64,000 bases of DNA, taken from assembly GCA_023440865.1 (NCBI GenBank), contig JAEXRM010000061.1, positions 4,230 to 68,229 of the forward strand, given 5' to 3'. Shown here in pieces: positions 44,181 to 53,741 of this stretch. A program made the position numbers and the translations under genes. Numbering within the stretch: the stretch's first letter is position 1; each line of letters opens with the position of its first letter. The notes under the pieces are model-generated. The model was not told where the DNA came from, ran no database searches, and saw only the letters and a program-made list of their open reading frames with translations. Source of the DNA: Bacillota bacterium. Its GTDB lineage: Bacteria > Bacillota > Clostridia > DSM-8532.

Positions 44181-45128
44181 ATGCCGGCGATGCACCAGCG
44201 TTCCCTTGTGGACGCAGACTCCCCCATCAAGGCGTATATCGCCAGCACGGAGCAGTTCCCGCCGCACTGGCACGAGGTGGTGGAGATCATCTACGCCTTG
44301 GAGGACGGACTGCGGGTGGGCCTGCACCAGGACATCCACGAGCTGCGCGCACGCGACATCGTGCTGGTCGGCAGCGGGGATGTGCATTCCTTCCCGCCGA
44401 TGGGACGCAGCATGCCGCGGCTGATCGTGCAGTTCGACCCGGTGTTCCTCGAGTCCTTCTCCACCCTGCTCAAGGACCGCCGCTTCGCCGTCTCGCTGCT
44501 GCGGTCCGATGCGGACGGCGCGGAACAAGCCGGAGATCCGGAAGCGGCGGCATGCGCCCTGACGCCCGGCATCCCGTCATCCGCTGATGCCCATGCGGTG
44601 TCCGCGGCGGCGCCCGCCCATGCGGCGGTGCTGCATGCCGCCATCGAGGGGCAGCTGCTGGCGCTGCTCCGCGAGTCGACCGAACGCCGCGAGGGATACC
44701 GCCTCGCCCAAAAGGCGCGCGTGTACGACCTGCTGCTGCTGCTGCTGCGGAGCGTGCCAATGGAGCAGGTCGCGCCCGGCGAACGCACGCGCCGGCTCGG
44801 TCGGCTCGAACGGCTCGAGAAGGTGCTGGCCCACGTCGAGCAGCACTTCGGCCGAGCCATGCCGCTCGAGGAGGTCGCCGCGCTGGCCAACTACAGCGTG
44901 TTCCACTTCACGCGCTTTTTCCGGGAAACCACCGGCATGACATTCAACGAGTATGTCAACCAGTACCGGGTGGAGAAAAGCGTCGCCCTGCTGCTGAACA
45001 CCAGCGATCCGATCACCGAGATCGTGTATGGCGCAGGATTCTCAAGCGCAAAGACATTCAACCGGGTGTTCCATCAGATCATGGGGTGCTCGCCGTCGGC
45101 CTACCGCAAATCGGTCCGGACGGGCTGA
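44181..45128 (+). CDS. AraC-family regulator with N-terminal cupin domain
   Basis: A 315-residue transcription factor. The start at 44181 follows AAAGGAG by 6 bases. The N-terminal half is a cupin-type ligand domain (PPHWHEVVEIIYALEDG, GSGDVHSFPP). The C-terminal 100 residues form two helix-turn-helix motifs (MPLEEVAALANYSVFHFTRFFRETTG and ITEIVYGAGFSSAKTFNRVF). A Gln/Ala-rich variable stretch lies between (about residues 110-150). It is one-component and sugar-responsive by family. Its 3' end is 4 bases from the convergent membrane regulator gene, with no terminator visible between them. Confidence 0.88.
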   Translation: MPAMHQRSLVDADSPIKAYIASTEQFPPHWHEVVEIIYALEDGLRVGLHQDIHELRARDIVLVGSGDVHSFPPMGRSMPRLIVQFDPVFLESFSTLLKDRRFAVSLLRSDADGAEQAGDPEAAACALTPGIPSSADAHAVSAAAPAHAAVLHAAIEGQLLALLRESTERREGYRLAQKARVYDLLLLLLRSVPMEQVAPGERTRRLGRLERLEKVLAHVEQHFGRAMPLEEVAALANYSVFHFTRFFRETTGMTFNEYVNQYRVEKSVALLLNTSDPITEIVYGAGFSSAKTFNRVFHQIMGCSPSAYRKSVRTG

Positions 45129-45132
45129 TCCA

Positions 45133-47532
45133 TCAGCCTTCGGAAACATGCCGCATGTTCTGCAGCGGTTCCAGCCGGAACGCGCTGGGTGTGACCCCAT
45201 AGTACTGGCGGAATTTGCGGGCGAAGTAGTGGGGTGTCTCATACCCCAGCCGCCGGGCGATCGTCTCGATGTTCAAATGCTGGTTGGCGAGCAGGATGCG
45301 TGCCTGGTTCATGCGCTGGTCGGTGATGTAGTTGATGATGTTCAGGCCTGTCGACTCCTTGAAGATGTGGCTGAGGTAGTTCTTGCTCAAGCCGGTGAAC
45401 TCCGACAGGCGGGTCAGCGACAGCTCGCCCGACAGGTTCTCGGCAATGTACTGCTGCATTGCGACCACCACATCCTCCGTCGTATGGCGGGATGCCTGTT
45501 GCTTGAGCGAGAGCAGGCGCTGCGTCGCCTGCAGCCACCAGGTCTGGAACGCGTGCATGTCCGGCAGCTGCTCCATGGGATTGCGCAGCTTGAGCAGCGG
45601 TTCCTCGTCCCCCACATGGACGGTGCGGGCATACTCGTACAGCTGCCGCACGGCGTCACGCCCCGCCTGGCGACGCATGTCCGCCGGCACGGGCGCCTCC
45701 GCCATCCACCGGACGATGTCCCGGACACGGGCTTGCGCCTCGGTCACCTCGTTGGTACGCAGGCAGTCGGCATACTGCGCCAGCCAGCGGGAAATCCGGG
45801 GGTCTTCCTCGGCCGCTTCCTCGGCGAACGGAAAGTCCTCGATGTCGAACACCTGGCGGTCGGGATGGAAAAAGCGGTAGCCCAATGCCAACGCGGCATC
45901 ACGGGCGGACTGCCCCGCTTCCATGGGAGTCGTCCTGCGGGATCCGATTGCCAGCACCGGCAGGACACCCAGCATTTCCTGGGCCTGCGTCATCCATGCC
46001 TCGCACAGGCGCAACGGCAGGGCCTGGCGACCGAGCACCAGCACGGTCAGGCAGTCGGCGGCGGTCATGGACCCGAGCATCAGCTCCCCGCCCTCGGGCC
46101 ATTCGGCGGTCATGCGGGCGGTGATCCGTTCCAGGAACTGCCGCACCCGCACCTCGTCCGGCGGTTCCGCGCCGGGAAGCTCCGGTTCGGCATGCCGCCA
46201 GTCCAGCAGCAGCACGACGGCGCCCGCAGCCGCGCGGTCCACGGCAAGTCCGGCTTCCTCCAGCAGACGCGCACACTCGGCCTGCGACCGGACGGTTCCG
46301 CCCAGAAGCGCATGCAGCAGCTTTTCGCGCAGCAGCGGCAGGCTGCGCGCCTTGATGCCCGAGAGGCTCTGCAATTGTCCCGACAGCTCGGTCAGGGCCT
46401 GGTCGAGCAGCGCGTATTCGTCACGGGTGGGACGCTCGCCGTCGCTTTGGCGCAGCAGGCTGCCAATGCGGTCCATGATGTGCGACAGGGGCAGGTGGAT
46501 GCGGCAGGCAAAGCGCCAGGAGATCAGGATGGCGAGCAGCACGGCGATCAGCGAGATGCCGGTGGTGCTCAGGGCGATGGTGCGCGACACCGCGCGAAAA
46601 TCGGCAAGCGGCATGCTTTGCAGCAGCACCCAGCCGTTGGACAGCGGCACGCGGCTGACCATGGCGTCGCCGTCGGGGAGGGCCAGGACCCGGTCATGCC
46701 AATCGTCCCCGAGCAGCCCGTCCGGCGATGCGTATCCCAGGTCCGCCAGGGTGCCCGGGATAGTGTGGCTGTCATGGGTGACGAGGCAGCCGGCGGGATC
46801 AGAAATGAACGTCTGCCGGGTGTCCTGCGGCGAGATGCGTCCGAGCACGCCCCGCACGTAGTCCTCCCGCAGATCGATCGTGATGATGCCCCTGGCCCGC
46901 GAGAACGGCTGCATGGGCGGATAGGTCGCCACATACGATATCACGTTGACCCGGTCGGTCGTCGAATAGTGGATCGTCCTGGCCGGCATCCAGATGGCCC
47001 GTGCATTCTCCTGGTCGGCTTTGGCGGACCAATAGAGGTTGGGCAGCGTCTTGCGGTTGATCTCGCTGTTGTCCTTGAAGCCAAGGACGCTGGAGATGTG
47101 GAACTCGTTGGGGATCGACCGGATGTGGATGGCCTCGATGCGGCCGTTGCTGGCCGACACGATCTTGAGCAGCTCGTCGTACAGCCGCTTGACCTTGACG
47201 ATGTCGTAGTCGGGCTCGAAGAGCACGTCGATGTCCGTCTTGAGCGTGAGGTTCAGACACAGGTCCTGGTGGATGCGGGTCGCCTCCCGGATGACATTGT
47301 CGTCGATGATCGTGGCATACCGCTTGAGCAGGCGCTGGTTCAAGTCGGCCACCTGCTGGTTGTAATTGAAGGACGAAATGGCATGCGCACTGGTGCCGAT
47401 CGCGATGGTCAGCACCGTGATGAGCACCACATACGAAAGCGTGAGCCGGCTCAGGACACTGGTCCCCCGACCCGGCGCGCCGGCGGCATGCCGGAACCGG
47501 GAAACGAGTCCGCCGCTGTTCGAGTTCCGCAT
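45133..47532 (-). CDS. Membrane-bound AraC-type sensor-regulator with Cache domain
   Basis: A 799-residue one-component regulator. The start at 47532 (MRNSNSGGL) follows GGAGGAGG. A helix at about 28-52 (LTLSYVVLITVLTIAIGTSA), an extracellular Cache-like sensor of about 270 residues and a second helix (TGISLIAVLLAILISWRFA) precede a cytoplasmic region. That region ends in an AraC domain (LSLTRLSEFTGLSKNYLSHIF and IETIARRLGYETPHYFARKF). Proteins of this build (YesS-like) sense extracellular sugars without a separate kinase. The gene is divergent from the LplB-LplC-LplA operon and is its likely regulator. Confidence 0.9.
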   Translation of the reverse strand: MRNSNSGGLVSRFRHAAGAPGRGTSVLSRLTLSYVVLITVLTIAIGTSAHAISSFNYNQQVADLNQRLLKRYATIIDDNVIREATRIHQDLCLNLTLKTDIDVLFEPDYDIVKVKRLYDELLKIVSASNGRIEAIHIRSIPNEFHISSVLGFKDNSEINRKTLPNLYWSAKADQENARAIWMPARTIHYSTTDRVNVISYVATYPPMQPFSRARGIITIDLREDYVRGVLGRISPQDTRQTFISDPAGCLVTHDSHTIPGTLADLGYASPDGLLGDDWHDRVLALPDGDAMVSRVPLSNGWVLLQSMPLADFRAVSRTIALSTTGISLIAVLLAILISWRFACRIHLPLSHIMDRIGSLLRQSDGERPTRDEYALLDQALTELSGQLQSLSGIKARSLPLLREKLLHALLGGTVRSQAECARLLEEAGLAVDRAAAGAVVLLLDWRHAEPELPGAEPPDEVRVRQFLERITARMTAEWPEGGELMLGSMTAADCLTVLVLGRQALPLRLCEAWMTQAQEMLGVLPVLAIGSRRTTPMEAGQSARDAALALGYRFFHPDRQVFDIEDFPFAEEAAEEDPRISRWLAQYADCLRTNEVTEAQARVRDIVRWMAEAPVPADMRRQAGRDAVRQLYEYARTVHVGDEEPLLKLRNPMEQLPDMHAFQTWWLQATQRLLSLKQQASRHTTEDVVVAMQQYIAENLSGELSLTRLSEFTGLSKNYLSHIFKESTGLNIINYITDQRMNQARILLANQHLNIETIARRLGYETPHYFARKFRQYYGVTPSAFRLEPLQNMRHVSEG

Positions 47533-47860
47533 GGTGCCTCCTCCCTTCCGGTCGACCGGTGTCTTCCTCACTCCCGCCATTGCCTGCTCCAGTATATCGC
47601 ACCCACCCGTCGCCGCGGAGGTGTATTTGTTTGAAACGACGACCCGCGGGCATGTTTTCCGTTGTTTTTTGTGGAATCCGTGATTTTTACACCCGGCTTC
47701 TCATTGTTATTTCACCATACTTCGTGCGTTTGTGTGCGGATCGCATCATCATGCCGCTATCGGTCCGGCGACGCATGCGATACGATCTGGCTGACGTCGG
47801 GTGTCGTTTCCCCTCTGTTCCCGACACCGCCGCCGACGAAAACGCTCCGGAAAGGACACC
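47533..47860. promoter_or_regulatory. Divergent control region of the membrane regulator and Lpl operon
   Basis: A 328-base gene-free stretch. On the minus strand TATACT (47596-47591) is a fair -10 for the regulator gene, with no good -35. The part from 47626 to 47740 is T-rich on the plus strand (GTTTTCC, GTTTTTTG, GATTTTTACAC), unlike its GC-rich surroundings, as often seen upstream of activator-dependent promoters. No convincing -35/-10 pair was found for the plus-strand operon. Confidence 0.4.
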
Positions 47861-48796
47861 ATGATGGGCAGTCTCCTCCGTCGCGCCGCAAAAAGCTTCC
47901 GCGGCTACATCACGCATTACGAACTGGTTCTGATGTTCCTTCCCGTGCTGGCCTACTTCATTCTGTTCCGTTATGTACCCATGTACGGCATCACGCTGGC
48001 CTTCAAGAAGTTCAATCTCGCCAAGGGGATTTTGGGCAGCCCCTGGGTGGGGCTGGACAACTTCACCACGCTCTTCGCCACGCAAACCTTCCTGCGCGCC
48101 ATCCGCAACACCGTCATCATCAGCCTGCAGCGGCTGGTGTTCGGCTTTCCCATGCCCATCCTGCTTGCCCTGATGATCAACGAGGTGCGCCACCTGAAAT
48201 TCAAGAAGGTCGTCCAGACCGTCAGCTACCTGCCGCACTTCCTGTCGTGGGTCATCCTCGCGGGGCTGTTCCTGCAGATGCTCAGCCCGAGCACGGGTCC
48301 CGTCAACCACATCCTGACGCAGTGGTTCGGCGTGAGGGATCCGATCTTCTTCCTCGGCGACAATGCGTACTTCCGTGGCACGCTGATCGTCACGGATATC
48401 TGGAAGGGCATGGGATGGGGCTCGGTCCTCTATCTTGCAACCATCGCCGGCATCGACACAAGCCTGTACGAGGCGGCGGTCATGGACGGCGCCTCCAGGA
48501 TGCAGCGCATCCTGTACATCACCCTGCCATGCCTGATCCCGACAATCTCGATCCTGTTGATCCTGAACGTGGGCGGCATCCTCGACGCCGGGTTCGACCA
48601 GATCTTCAACATGTACAACGAAGCCGTCTATGAGACGGGCGACATCATCGATACCTATGTCTACCGCGTCGGACTGGGGCAGATGCGGTACAGCCAGGGC
48701 ACGGCCGTTGGCCTGTTCAAGAATGTGATCGGTTTCTTCCTGGTCATCCTCACCAACAAGATCTCCCAGCGCATCAACGGAAACGGAGTGTGGTAA
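47861..48796 (+). CDS. lplB: Carbohydrate ABC transporter permease, LplB type
   Basis: A 311-residue permease, first gene of an LplB-LplC-LplA operon. GGAAAGGA stands upstream of the ATG at 47861; the frame extends further upstream but without a start signal. FRYVPMYGITLAFKKFNLAKG (about residues 36-56) and the EAA loop SLYEAAVMDGASRMQRILYI are diagnostic. The gene ends 4 bases before the LplC start, so translation is coupled. The ATPase is missing here too. Confidence 0.92.
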   Translation: MMGSLLRRAAKSFRGYITHYELVLMFLPVLAYFILFRYVPMYGITLAFKKFNLAKGILGSPWVGLDNFTTLFATQTFLRAIRNTVIISLQRLVFGFPMPILLALMINEVRHLKFKKVVQTVSYLPHFLSWVILAGLFLQMLSPSTGPVNHILTQWFGVRDPIFFLGDNAYFRGTLIVTDIWKGMGWGSVLYLATIAGIDTSLYEAAVMDGASRMQRILYITLPCLIPTISILLILNVGGILDAGFDQIFNMYNEAVYETGDIIDTYVYRVGLGQMRYSQGTAVGLFKNVIGFFLVILTNKISQRINGNGVW

Positions 48797-48800
48797 GCGC

Positions 48801-49688
48801 ATGAAGCAGGACAAATTCGGTCTGATGGACCTGCTCGTCTACGCGGGCCTGATCCTCCTTTCCGCCACCATCCTGATCCCCTTCCTCCATCTGTTCAACC
48901 TGGCGCTCTCACCGTCGCACCTCGCCACCAAGGGCGGCCTGCTGCTGTATCCGCCGGAGCTGACGTTCGACAACTACATGAAGGTGCTGGCCAGCAAGTT
49001 CATCTGGAACGGCTACAGGAACACCCTCATCCGCACGGTTGCCGGCACGTCCATCCAGCTGCTGTTCACGGCGCTCGGCGCCTACGCGATGTCGAAGAAG
49101 TATTTCCCGCACCGCACCTTCTACATGTTCCTGATCGTCTTCACGATGTTCTTCTCGGGCGGCCTGATCCCCTCCTACCTGCTGGTGAAGGACCTGGGCC
49201 TGATCGACCACTACAGCGCCATGATCCTTCCGGGCCTGGTCAGCGCCTACAACCTGGTGATCATGCGCAACTACTTCCAGGCAATGCCCGAGGAGATCGA
49301 GGAATCCTGCCAGATCGACGGGGCCGGCCGGTTCCGCATCTTCTTCTCGATCGTCCTGCCGCTGTCCACGCCCATCCTGGCGACAGTCGCGCTCTGGCTG
49401 GCCGTGGGGCACTGGAATTCCTGGTTCGACGTGCTGCTGTACATCCAGGACGAGGAGAAGTTCGTGCTGCAGATCGTCCTGCGGCGCATCATCCTGACGG
49501 GCACGCAGCAGATGATGGACCTGACGGCGGCGAACGGCTCGACGACCTTCCAGGAGGAGACGCTGTCGAGTCCTGAGGGTCTCAAGGCCGCCTCGATCTT
49601 CGTGGCCACCATTCCCATCCTGTGCGTGTACCCGTTCATCCAGAAGTACTTCGTCCAGGGCATCATGATCGGCTCGCTCAAGGGTTGA
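48801..49688 (+). CDS. lplC: Carbohydrate ABC transporter permease, LplC type
   Basis: A 295-residue permease with six helices. The EAA loop reads EIEESCQIDGAGRFRIFF and the C-terminus KYFVQGIMIGSLKG is typical of LplC/YtcP permeases. It pairs with the LplB protein encoded 4 bases upstream, and the binding-protein gene follows after 127 bases. Confidence 0.92.
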   Translation: MKQDKFGLMDLLVYAGLILLSATILIPFLHLFNLALSPSHLATKGGLLLYPPELTFDNYMKVLASKFIWNGYRNTLIRTVAGTSIQLLFTALGAYAMSKKYFPHRTFYMFLIVFTMFFSGGLIPSYLLVKDLGLIDHYSAMILPGLVSAYNLVIMRNYFQAMPEEIEESCQIDGAGRFRIFFSIVLPLSTPILATVALWLAVGHWNSWFDVLLYIQDEEKFVLQIVLRRIILTGTQQMMDLTAANGSTTFQEETLSSPEGLKAASIFVATIPILCVYPFIQKYFVQGIMIGSLKG

Positions 49689-49815
49689 CACGTTCCTGTT
49701 CCCAACCGGCCCCAGGTCGGTTACGATAAAGCCTGCACGGACGTGAAGCGTCATGCAGGGCGCGCGTGGCATGCGGGGAGATGCCGCGCGGAAAATCAAG
49801 CAAGGAGGAAGCACC

Positions 49816-51540
49816 ATGAAAAGGAAGTCTCGTTCCGTCCTGGCCTGCCTGCTGGCCGCCACCCTGCTGCTGGGGCTCCTGTCCGCCTGCGGCACCACGC
49901 CACCCGTGGCATCCGCCAGCTCGACGCCCAGCGCGTCGGCTTCGGCCTCCGCAACAGCGACACCCGAAGCATCCCAGCCCTCCGAGGATCCGATCAAGTG
50001 GACCGGCACGATCTCAGTCGCGGGCTACATGTTCGGGCCACTCGACAAGAGCCTTGATGTTGTCGGCCCCGGCATCGAGAAGGGACTTCAGAAGTACGGC
50101 TACGACATCACGCTCGAGCACGTCTACATCGAGTATCCGCAGTATGTGGAGCTGATGAACACGCGCATCGCGGCCGGCAACGCGCCGGACATCTTCCTGT
50201 CGATGAGCCTGGGCAACATGCGCGAGTATTATGCCCAGGGCGCCATCAAATCCTGGACAAAGGAATTCTGGCAGGAGAAGGCGCCGAACCTCTACGCCTA
50301 CCTGACCGGCGGCGGCGCGCAGAAGGACACCCAGTTCACCGACATGTGGTGGAGCATGTCCGAAGCGCCCGATGACAAGTCCAAGATGATCACCATCGCG
50401 GGCTTCAACGAGCTGGGTTCCCTCCCCTACAAGGATGTCGTCTATCGCGCCGACTGGCTCGAAAAGCTGGGCGTGACCGAAGACAAGCTCCCCTACACCA
50501 TCGAGGAGTTCACCGACCTGATGTACCGCTTCGCCAAGGAAGATCCGGACGGCAACGGCAAGAACGACACCTACGGTCTTTCCGCCTCCACCATCCGCGC
50601 CATCTTCGGCGCCTACGGCAATTACAACGGCTTTGTCGGCAGCGACTCGATCTGGATGGAAGTCGACGGCAAGCTGGTCGACACGAACACCATGGCCTCC
50701 AACAAGGAAGCCCTCGCCCTGCTGCAAAAGATGTACAAGGACAAGGTCCTCGATCCGGAGTTCGTCACCGGCGAAAACCAGGGCGGCTACTGGGCCATTC
50801 CCCAGCCCTTCATCAATGGTCGTTTCGGCGTGACCTGCCTCGGCTCGATCGGCCACTACCGGTATCCCGAAGTCCTCGGCGACGAGGGCGGCCCCGTCTT
50901 CAAGGAATACCGCGCCGTCAACGGCCCGGAATCCACCGTCACCTACGGCCCGTGGCCGGCCGGCCCGACAGGCGACTACGGCTACCTGACCGGCGTCAAG
51001 CCCGCAGTCGGTGAAAATGCGGTCTACAATTCTGCCATGGACGATGAGAAGCTCGGCGTCATCCTCAACATCATGGACATCTTCAACCAGGATCTCGACC
51101 TGGGCATGCTGTCCTCCTACGGCGAAAAGGGCAAGACCTATGAGGCCAATGCCGATGGAACCTACAAGCTCCTGTTCGACAACGTCGGCATGAACGCCTA
51201 CGGCGTATGGGCATACCGCTCGATCACCGGCGCGAACTCCCCGTACCATCCCGAGCTGCAGCTGGCCAGCCTGAAAAACGGCGACGTCGTCAACCGCATG
51301 AACATCCACAAGGGCAAGCAGCGCAACAGCTACTACATCAACGAGCTGTACGACACGCTGCCGTCCGATGCGGACGTGAAGGCCAACCTCAAGACCTACC
51401 GCGACGAGACCTGGATCTCCATCATCAAGGGAGACCTGCCGGTCGACCACTGGGATACGTTCCTCGCCGAGTACAACAAGCGCGGCGGCGACATCCAGAC
51501 CAAGGAAGCCAACGAATGGTGGGCCAAGGTCAAGAAGTGA
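49816..51540 (+). CDS. lplA: Oligosaccharide-binding lipoprotein, LplA type
   Basis: A 574-residue binding lipoprotein: AAGGAGG precedes the ATG at 49816, lipobox LLSAC (Cys25), Ser/Ala/Thr-rich linker. The large two-lobed domain (ISVAGYMFGPLDKSL, LEKLGVTEDKLPYTIEEFTDLMYRFAKEDPDGNGKND split over residues 218-255) is that of LplA/YtcQ-type proteins. The segment EDPDGNGKNDTYG resembles the metal-binding loop common in this group. It follows the two permease genes and is followed by a hairpin and then the unrecognised 632-residue protein. Confidence 0.9.
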   Translation: MKRKSRSVLACLLAATLLLGLLSACGTTPPVASASSTPSASASASATATPEASQPSEDPIKWTGTISVAGYMFGPLDKSLDVVGPGIEKGLQKYGYDITLEHVYIEYPQYVELMNTRIAAGNAPDIFLSMSLGNMREYYAQGAIKSWTKEFWQEKAPNLYAYLTGGGAQKDTQFTDMWWSMSEAPDDKSKMITIAGFNELGSLPYKDVVYRADWLEKLGVTEDKLPYTIEEFTDLMYRFAKEDPDGNGKNDTYGLSASTIRAIFGAYGNYNGFVGSDSIWMEVDGKLVDTNTMASNKEALALLQKMYKDKVLDPEFVTGENQGGYWAIPQPFINGRFGVTCLGSIGHYRYPEVLGDEGGPVFKEYRAVNGPESTVTYGPWPAGPTGDYGYLTGVKPAVGENAVYNSAMDDEKLGVILNIMDIFNQDLDLGMLSSYGEKGKTYEANADGTYKLLFDNVGMNAYGVWAYRSITGANSPYHPELQLASLKNGDVVNRMNIHKGKQRNSYYINELYDTLPSDADVKANLKTYRDETWISIIKGDLPVDHWDTFLAEYNKRGGDIQTKEANEWWAKVKK

Positions 51541-51624
51541 GCCCAAGCGGACATGATGCCCGTTTCAGGATCGGAACACCCGCCTCCTGATATCGGCGGC
51601 ATCGGTACACACATTGTCGTCATA

Positions 51625-51660
51625 GGGCGGCCGGCCCGGTGCACATCGGTCCGGCCGCCC
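51625..51660 (+). terminator. Hairpin after the LplA-type gene
   Basis: A perfect 10-bp GC stem (GGGCGGCCGG 51625-51634 with CCGGCCGCCC 51651-51660) followed by TTGTCTG. It lies between the binding-protein gene and the next gene on the same strand, so partial termination is likely. Confidence 0.6.
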
Positions 51661-51685
51661 TTGTCTGCCCTGCAAGGAGATGCCT

Positions 51686-53584
51686 ATGAGCACCCGGATT
51701 TCCGATGATGGCTATGCCGAAAGACGCGACGCCTTTTTCCATGCCTGCGTGCCGCGCATCCTGACCCTGCTGGCCGCAAACCGGCCCATCCGCAGAAACC
51801 CGCTGGCCGGCGACCCGGACGTGCGTTCCTGGGCCTGGAACGCACAGATTCTCTTCGAGACGGGCGAACCGGCGGCAGCCAACGAGATCCTCCGCCGCGC
51901 GGAGCTGTACCCCTGCGAGTTCATGCCCATGATCCAGACCCAGATCCTGCACAAGTACGCGGACAGGCTGGATGCCGACATCGCCGCCAAGGCGGAGGCG
52001 TATGTGCGCGACATGCTGCCCCGTGCCGCCTCGGAACGCATCCACCCCTCGATGTACAACGACAATTTCGGCAACATGGCCATGTATGTCCTGCTGGTGG
52101 CGGGGACCCGCTTCGGGTTGCGGGAATTCGCCGATCTGGGCCGGGTCCGCCTCGAGGAGCTGTGCGACCAGTTCCGCCGGTGCGGCACGGTCATGGAATA
52201 CGGCAGCCCGACCTACTCACCCATCAACCTGTATGTTTTGGCGGAGATCGCCAACTGCGCCCCCGACGCTGAAACCCGCGAGAAGGCATTGCGTTGCGAG
52301 GAGCGACTCTGGGTCGAGGCGGTCACGCACTACCATGCGGAATCCGGCCGCATGGCGGGTCCCTATTCGCGTGCCTACTACATCGACACGGTCGGGCACG
52401 CGCATCTGGCGAACAGCCTGTACTGGGCGGTGCTGGGCGATGCCGTCTTCATCAACCCGGTCAACGACCTGCTGCCGCCCCGGCCGGGCATGGTCATCCA
52501 TTACTCGCCGGATGCCCTCATGCTGCCCAATGTCGGCTGGATGCTCAACACGACCTTCCACCTGCCGGACGACCTGCGCGAGCTGGCGCTCCACAAGCGG
52601 TACCCCTTCGAGACGGAGTTCATGACCGAATGCATTCCCTCGGACGGCCTGGCCTATGTGGAGGCGGATCTGCCCTTCTGCCAGTACGGCGGCCACCGCA
52701 GCCCCGTTTACACGTACATGACGGCGGAGTACGCGATGGGATCGGCCCAGAGCCAGTACCACGAGGGCGCCATCTCCGAATCCTTCCACATCACCTGCCG
52801 CAACCGCGACGAGGCGCGCTGCCTGCCCGACACGCAGGTTCTCTACAGCCGGCTGGTCTTCAATGAGAAGCAGCCCGGCCAGTCGAACCACTATGCGTAC
52901 TACGGCATGTCCGACATCAGCAGCTGGCGCGAGGAGGGCCGCAAGTTCTGCCTGCAGAAGCGCAACACGGCCCTGGTGGTCTACAAGCCCAAATACCTCG
53001 AGCGCCTGCATGTTTCCAGCCTCAAGACGAGCCTGATGATTCCCGTGCATTTCCGCGACCGCATCGATCTGTGGCTGGGTGACACACCGGTTCATGACTT
53101 CACGGCGGAATCGGACACGCCGGAACCGGTATTCGTCCGCATCCACAAGGCCTGGTTCGCCTTCCTGCCGCTGACGGTCACCGACCTGGGCCGGCGCAAG
53201 GCCATGCGGATCGTACGCAGCCACGACCACGTGCAGGTTGCCTGGTACCTGTACAGCGGCGAGGACCGCGCCTTCGAGGTGGACACCCTGGCCAACGCGC
53301 AGGCCGGCTTCCTCTGCATCGCCGGCACGGAGGCGGAATTCGGCACGATGGAAGCCTTCATGGCACACGCGAGGGCAACCGTCATCGAGGACCGCATGGA
53401 GCAGTCCGCCAAGATGTGGTCGCGCCGCATCAAGGTCCGCACACCCGACACCGAGCTGTTCTTCGTCTACAACCCGCTCACGGAGGCGGTCATCACCGCG
53501 ACGGCGGACAAGCGGCCCGTGGGCATGCATGTGTTCCGATCGGACATGGTGGCACCGGAGCGGATCCCGTTTCTGACGGATTGA
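51686..53584 (+). CDS. Unrecognised cytoplasmic protein, possible alpha/alpha-toroid polysaccharide lyase
   Basis: A 632-residue protein with no signal peptide. The ATG at 51686 is 6 bases after AAGGAG; the ATG at 51680 overlaps it. I cannot assign a family. The first roughly 290 residues are helical with repeated barrel-like segments (SMYNDNFGNMAMYVLLVAG, SPTYSPINLYVLAEIAN, HLANSLYWAVLGD). The rest reads as beta-strands (RSPVYTYMTAEYAMGSAQSQYHEG, VQVAWYLYSGED). This order, plus clustered Asn, His, Tyr and Arg (for example GRMAGPYSRAYYID, about residues 218-231), recalls toroid/beta-sandwich polysaccharide lyases and heparinase-like proteins. Its place at the end of an Lpl operon supports a role in degrading the imported oligosaccharide. 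A hydrolase is equally possible. Confidence 0.7.
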   Translation: MSTRISDDGYAERRDAFFHACVPRILTLLAANRPIRRNPLAGDPDVRSWAWNAQILFETGEPAAANEILRRAELYPCEFMPMIQTQILHKYADRLDADIAAKAEAYVRDMLPRAASERIHPSMYNDNFGNMAMYVLLVAGTRFGLREFADLGRVRLEELCDQFRRCGTVMEYGSPTYSPINLYVLAEIANCAPDAETREKALRCEERLWVEAVTHYHAESGRMAGPYSRAYYIDTVGHAHLANSLYWAVLGDAVFINPVNDLLPPRPGMVIHYSPDALMLPNVGWMLNTTFHLPDDLRELALHKRYPFETEFMTECIPSDGLAYVEADLPFCQYGGHRSPVYTYMTAEYAMGSAQSQYHEGAISESFHITCRNRDEARCLPDTQVLYSRLVFNEKQPGQSNHYAYYGMSDISSWREEGRKFCLQKRNTALVVYKPKYLERLHVSSLKTSLMIPVHFRDRIDLWLGDTPVHDFTAESDTPEPVFVRIHKAWFAFLPLTVTDLGRRKAMRIVRSHDHVQVAWYLYSGEDRAFEVDTLANAQAGFLCIAGTEAEFGTMEAFMAHARATVIEDRMEQSAKMWSRRIKVRTPDTELFFVYNPLTEAVITATADKRPVGMHVFRSDMVAPERIPFLTD

Positions 53585-53642
53585 GGACATCCGCCGCAGG
53601 CCGTCCCCATCGGCTTGCCTGTACCTGGCAGTGCCAGAAGAA

Positions 53643-53690
53643 AAGGCGAATGGGACCCCGGCTTCACGCCGCACGGTTCCCATTCGCCTT
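53643..53690. terminator. Bidirectional terminator between convergent genes
   Basis: A perfect 13-bp stem (AAGGCGAATGGGA 53643-53655 with TCCCATTCGCCTT 53678-53690) with a 22-base loop, between the unrecognised protein gene (plus) and the MBL gene (minus). A-rich sequence before the left arm gives a U-run on the minus strand. Confidence 0.75.
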
Positions 53691-53741
53691 GTGCCTGTCA
53701 TCGACCAGGATGCCGGCGGCCTGGCGCCGCGGATTCCCGCT

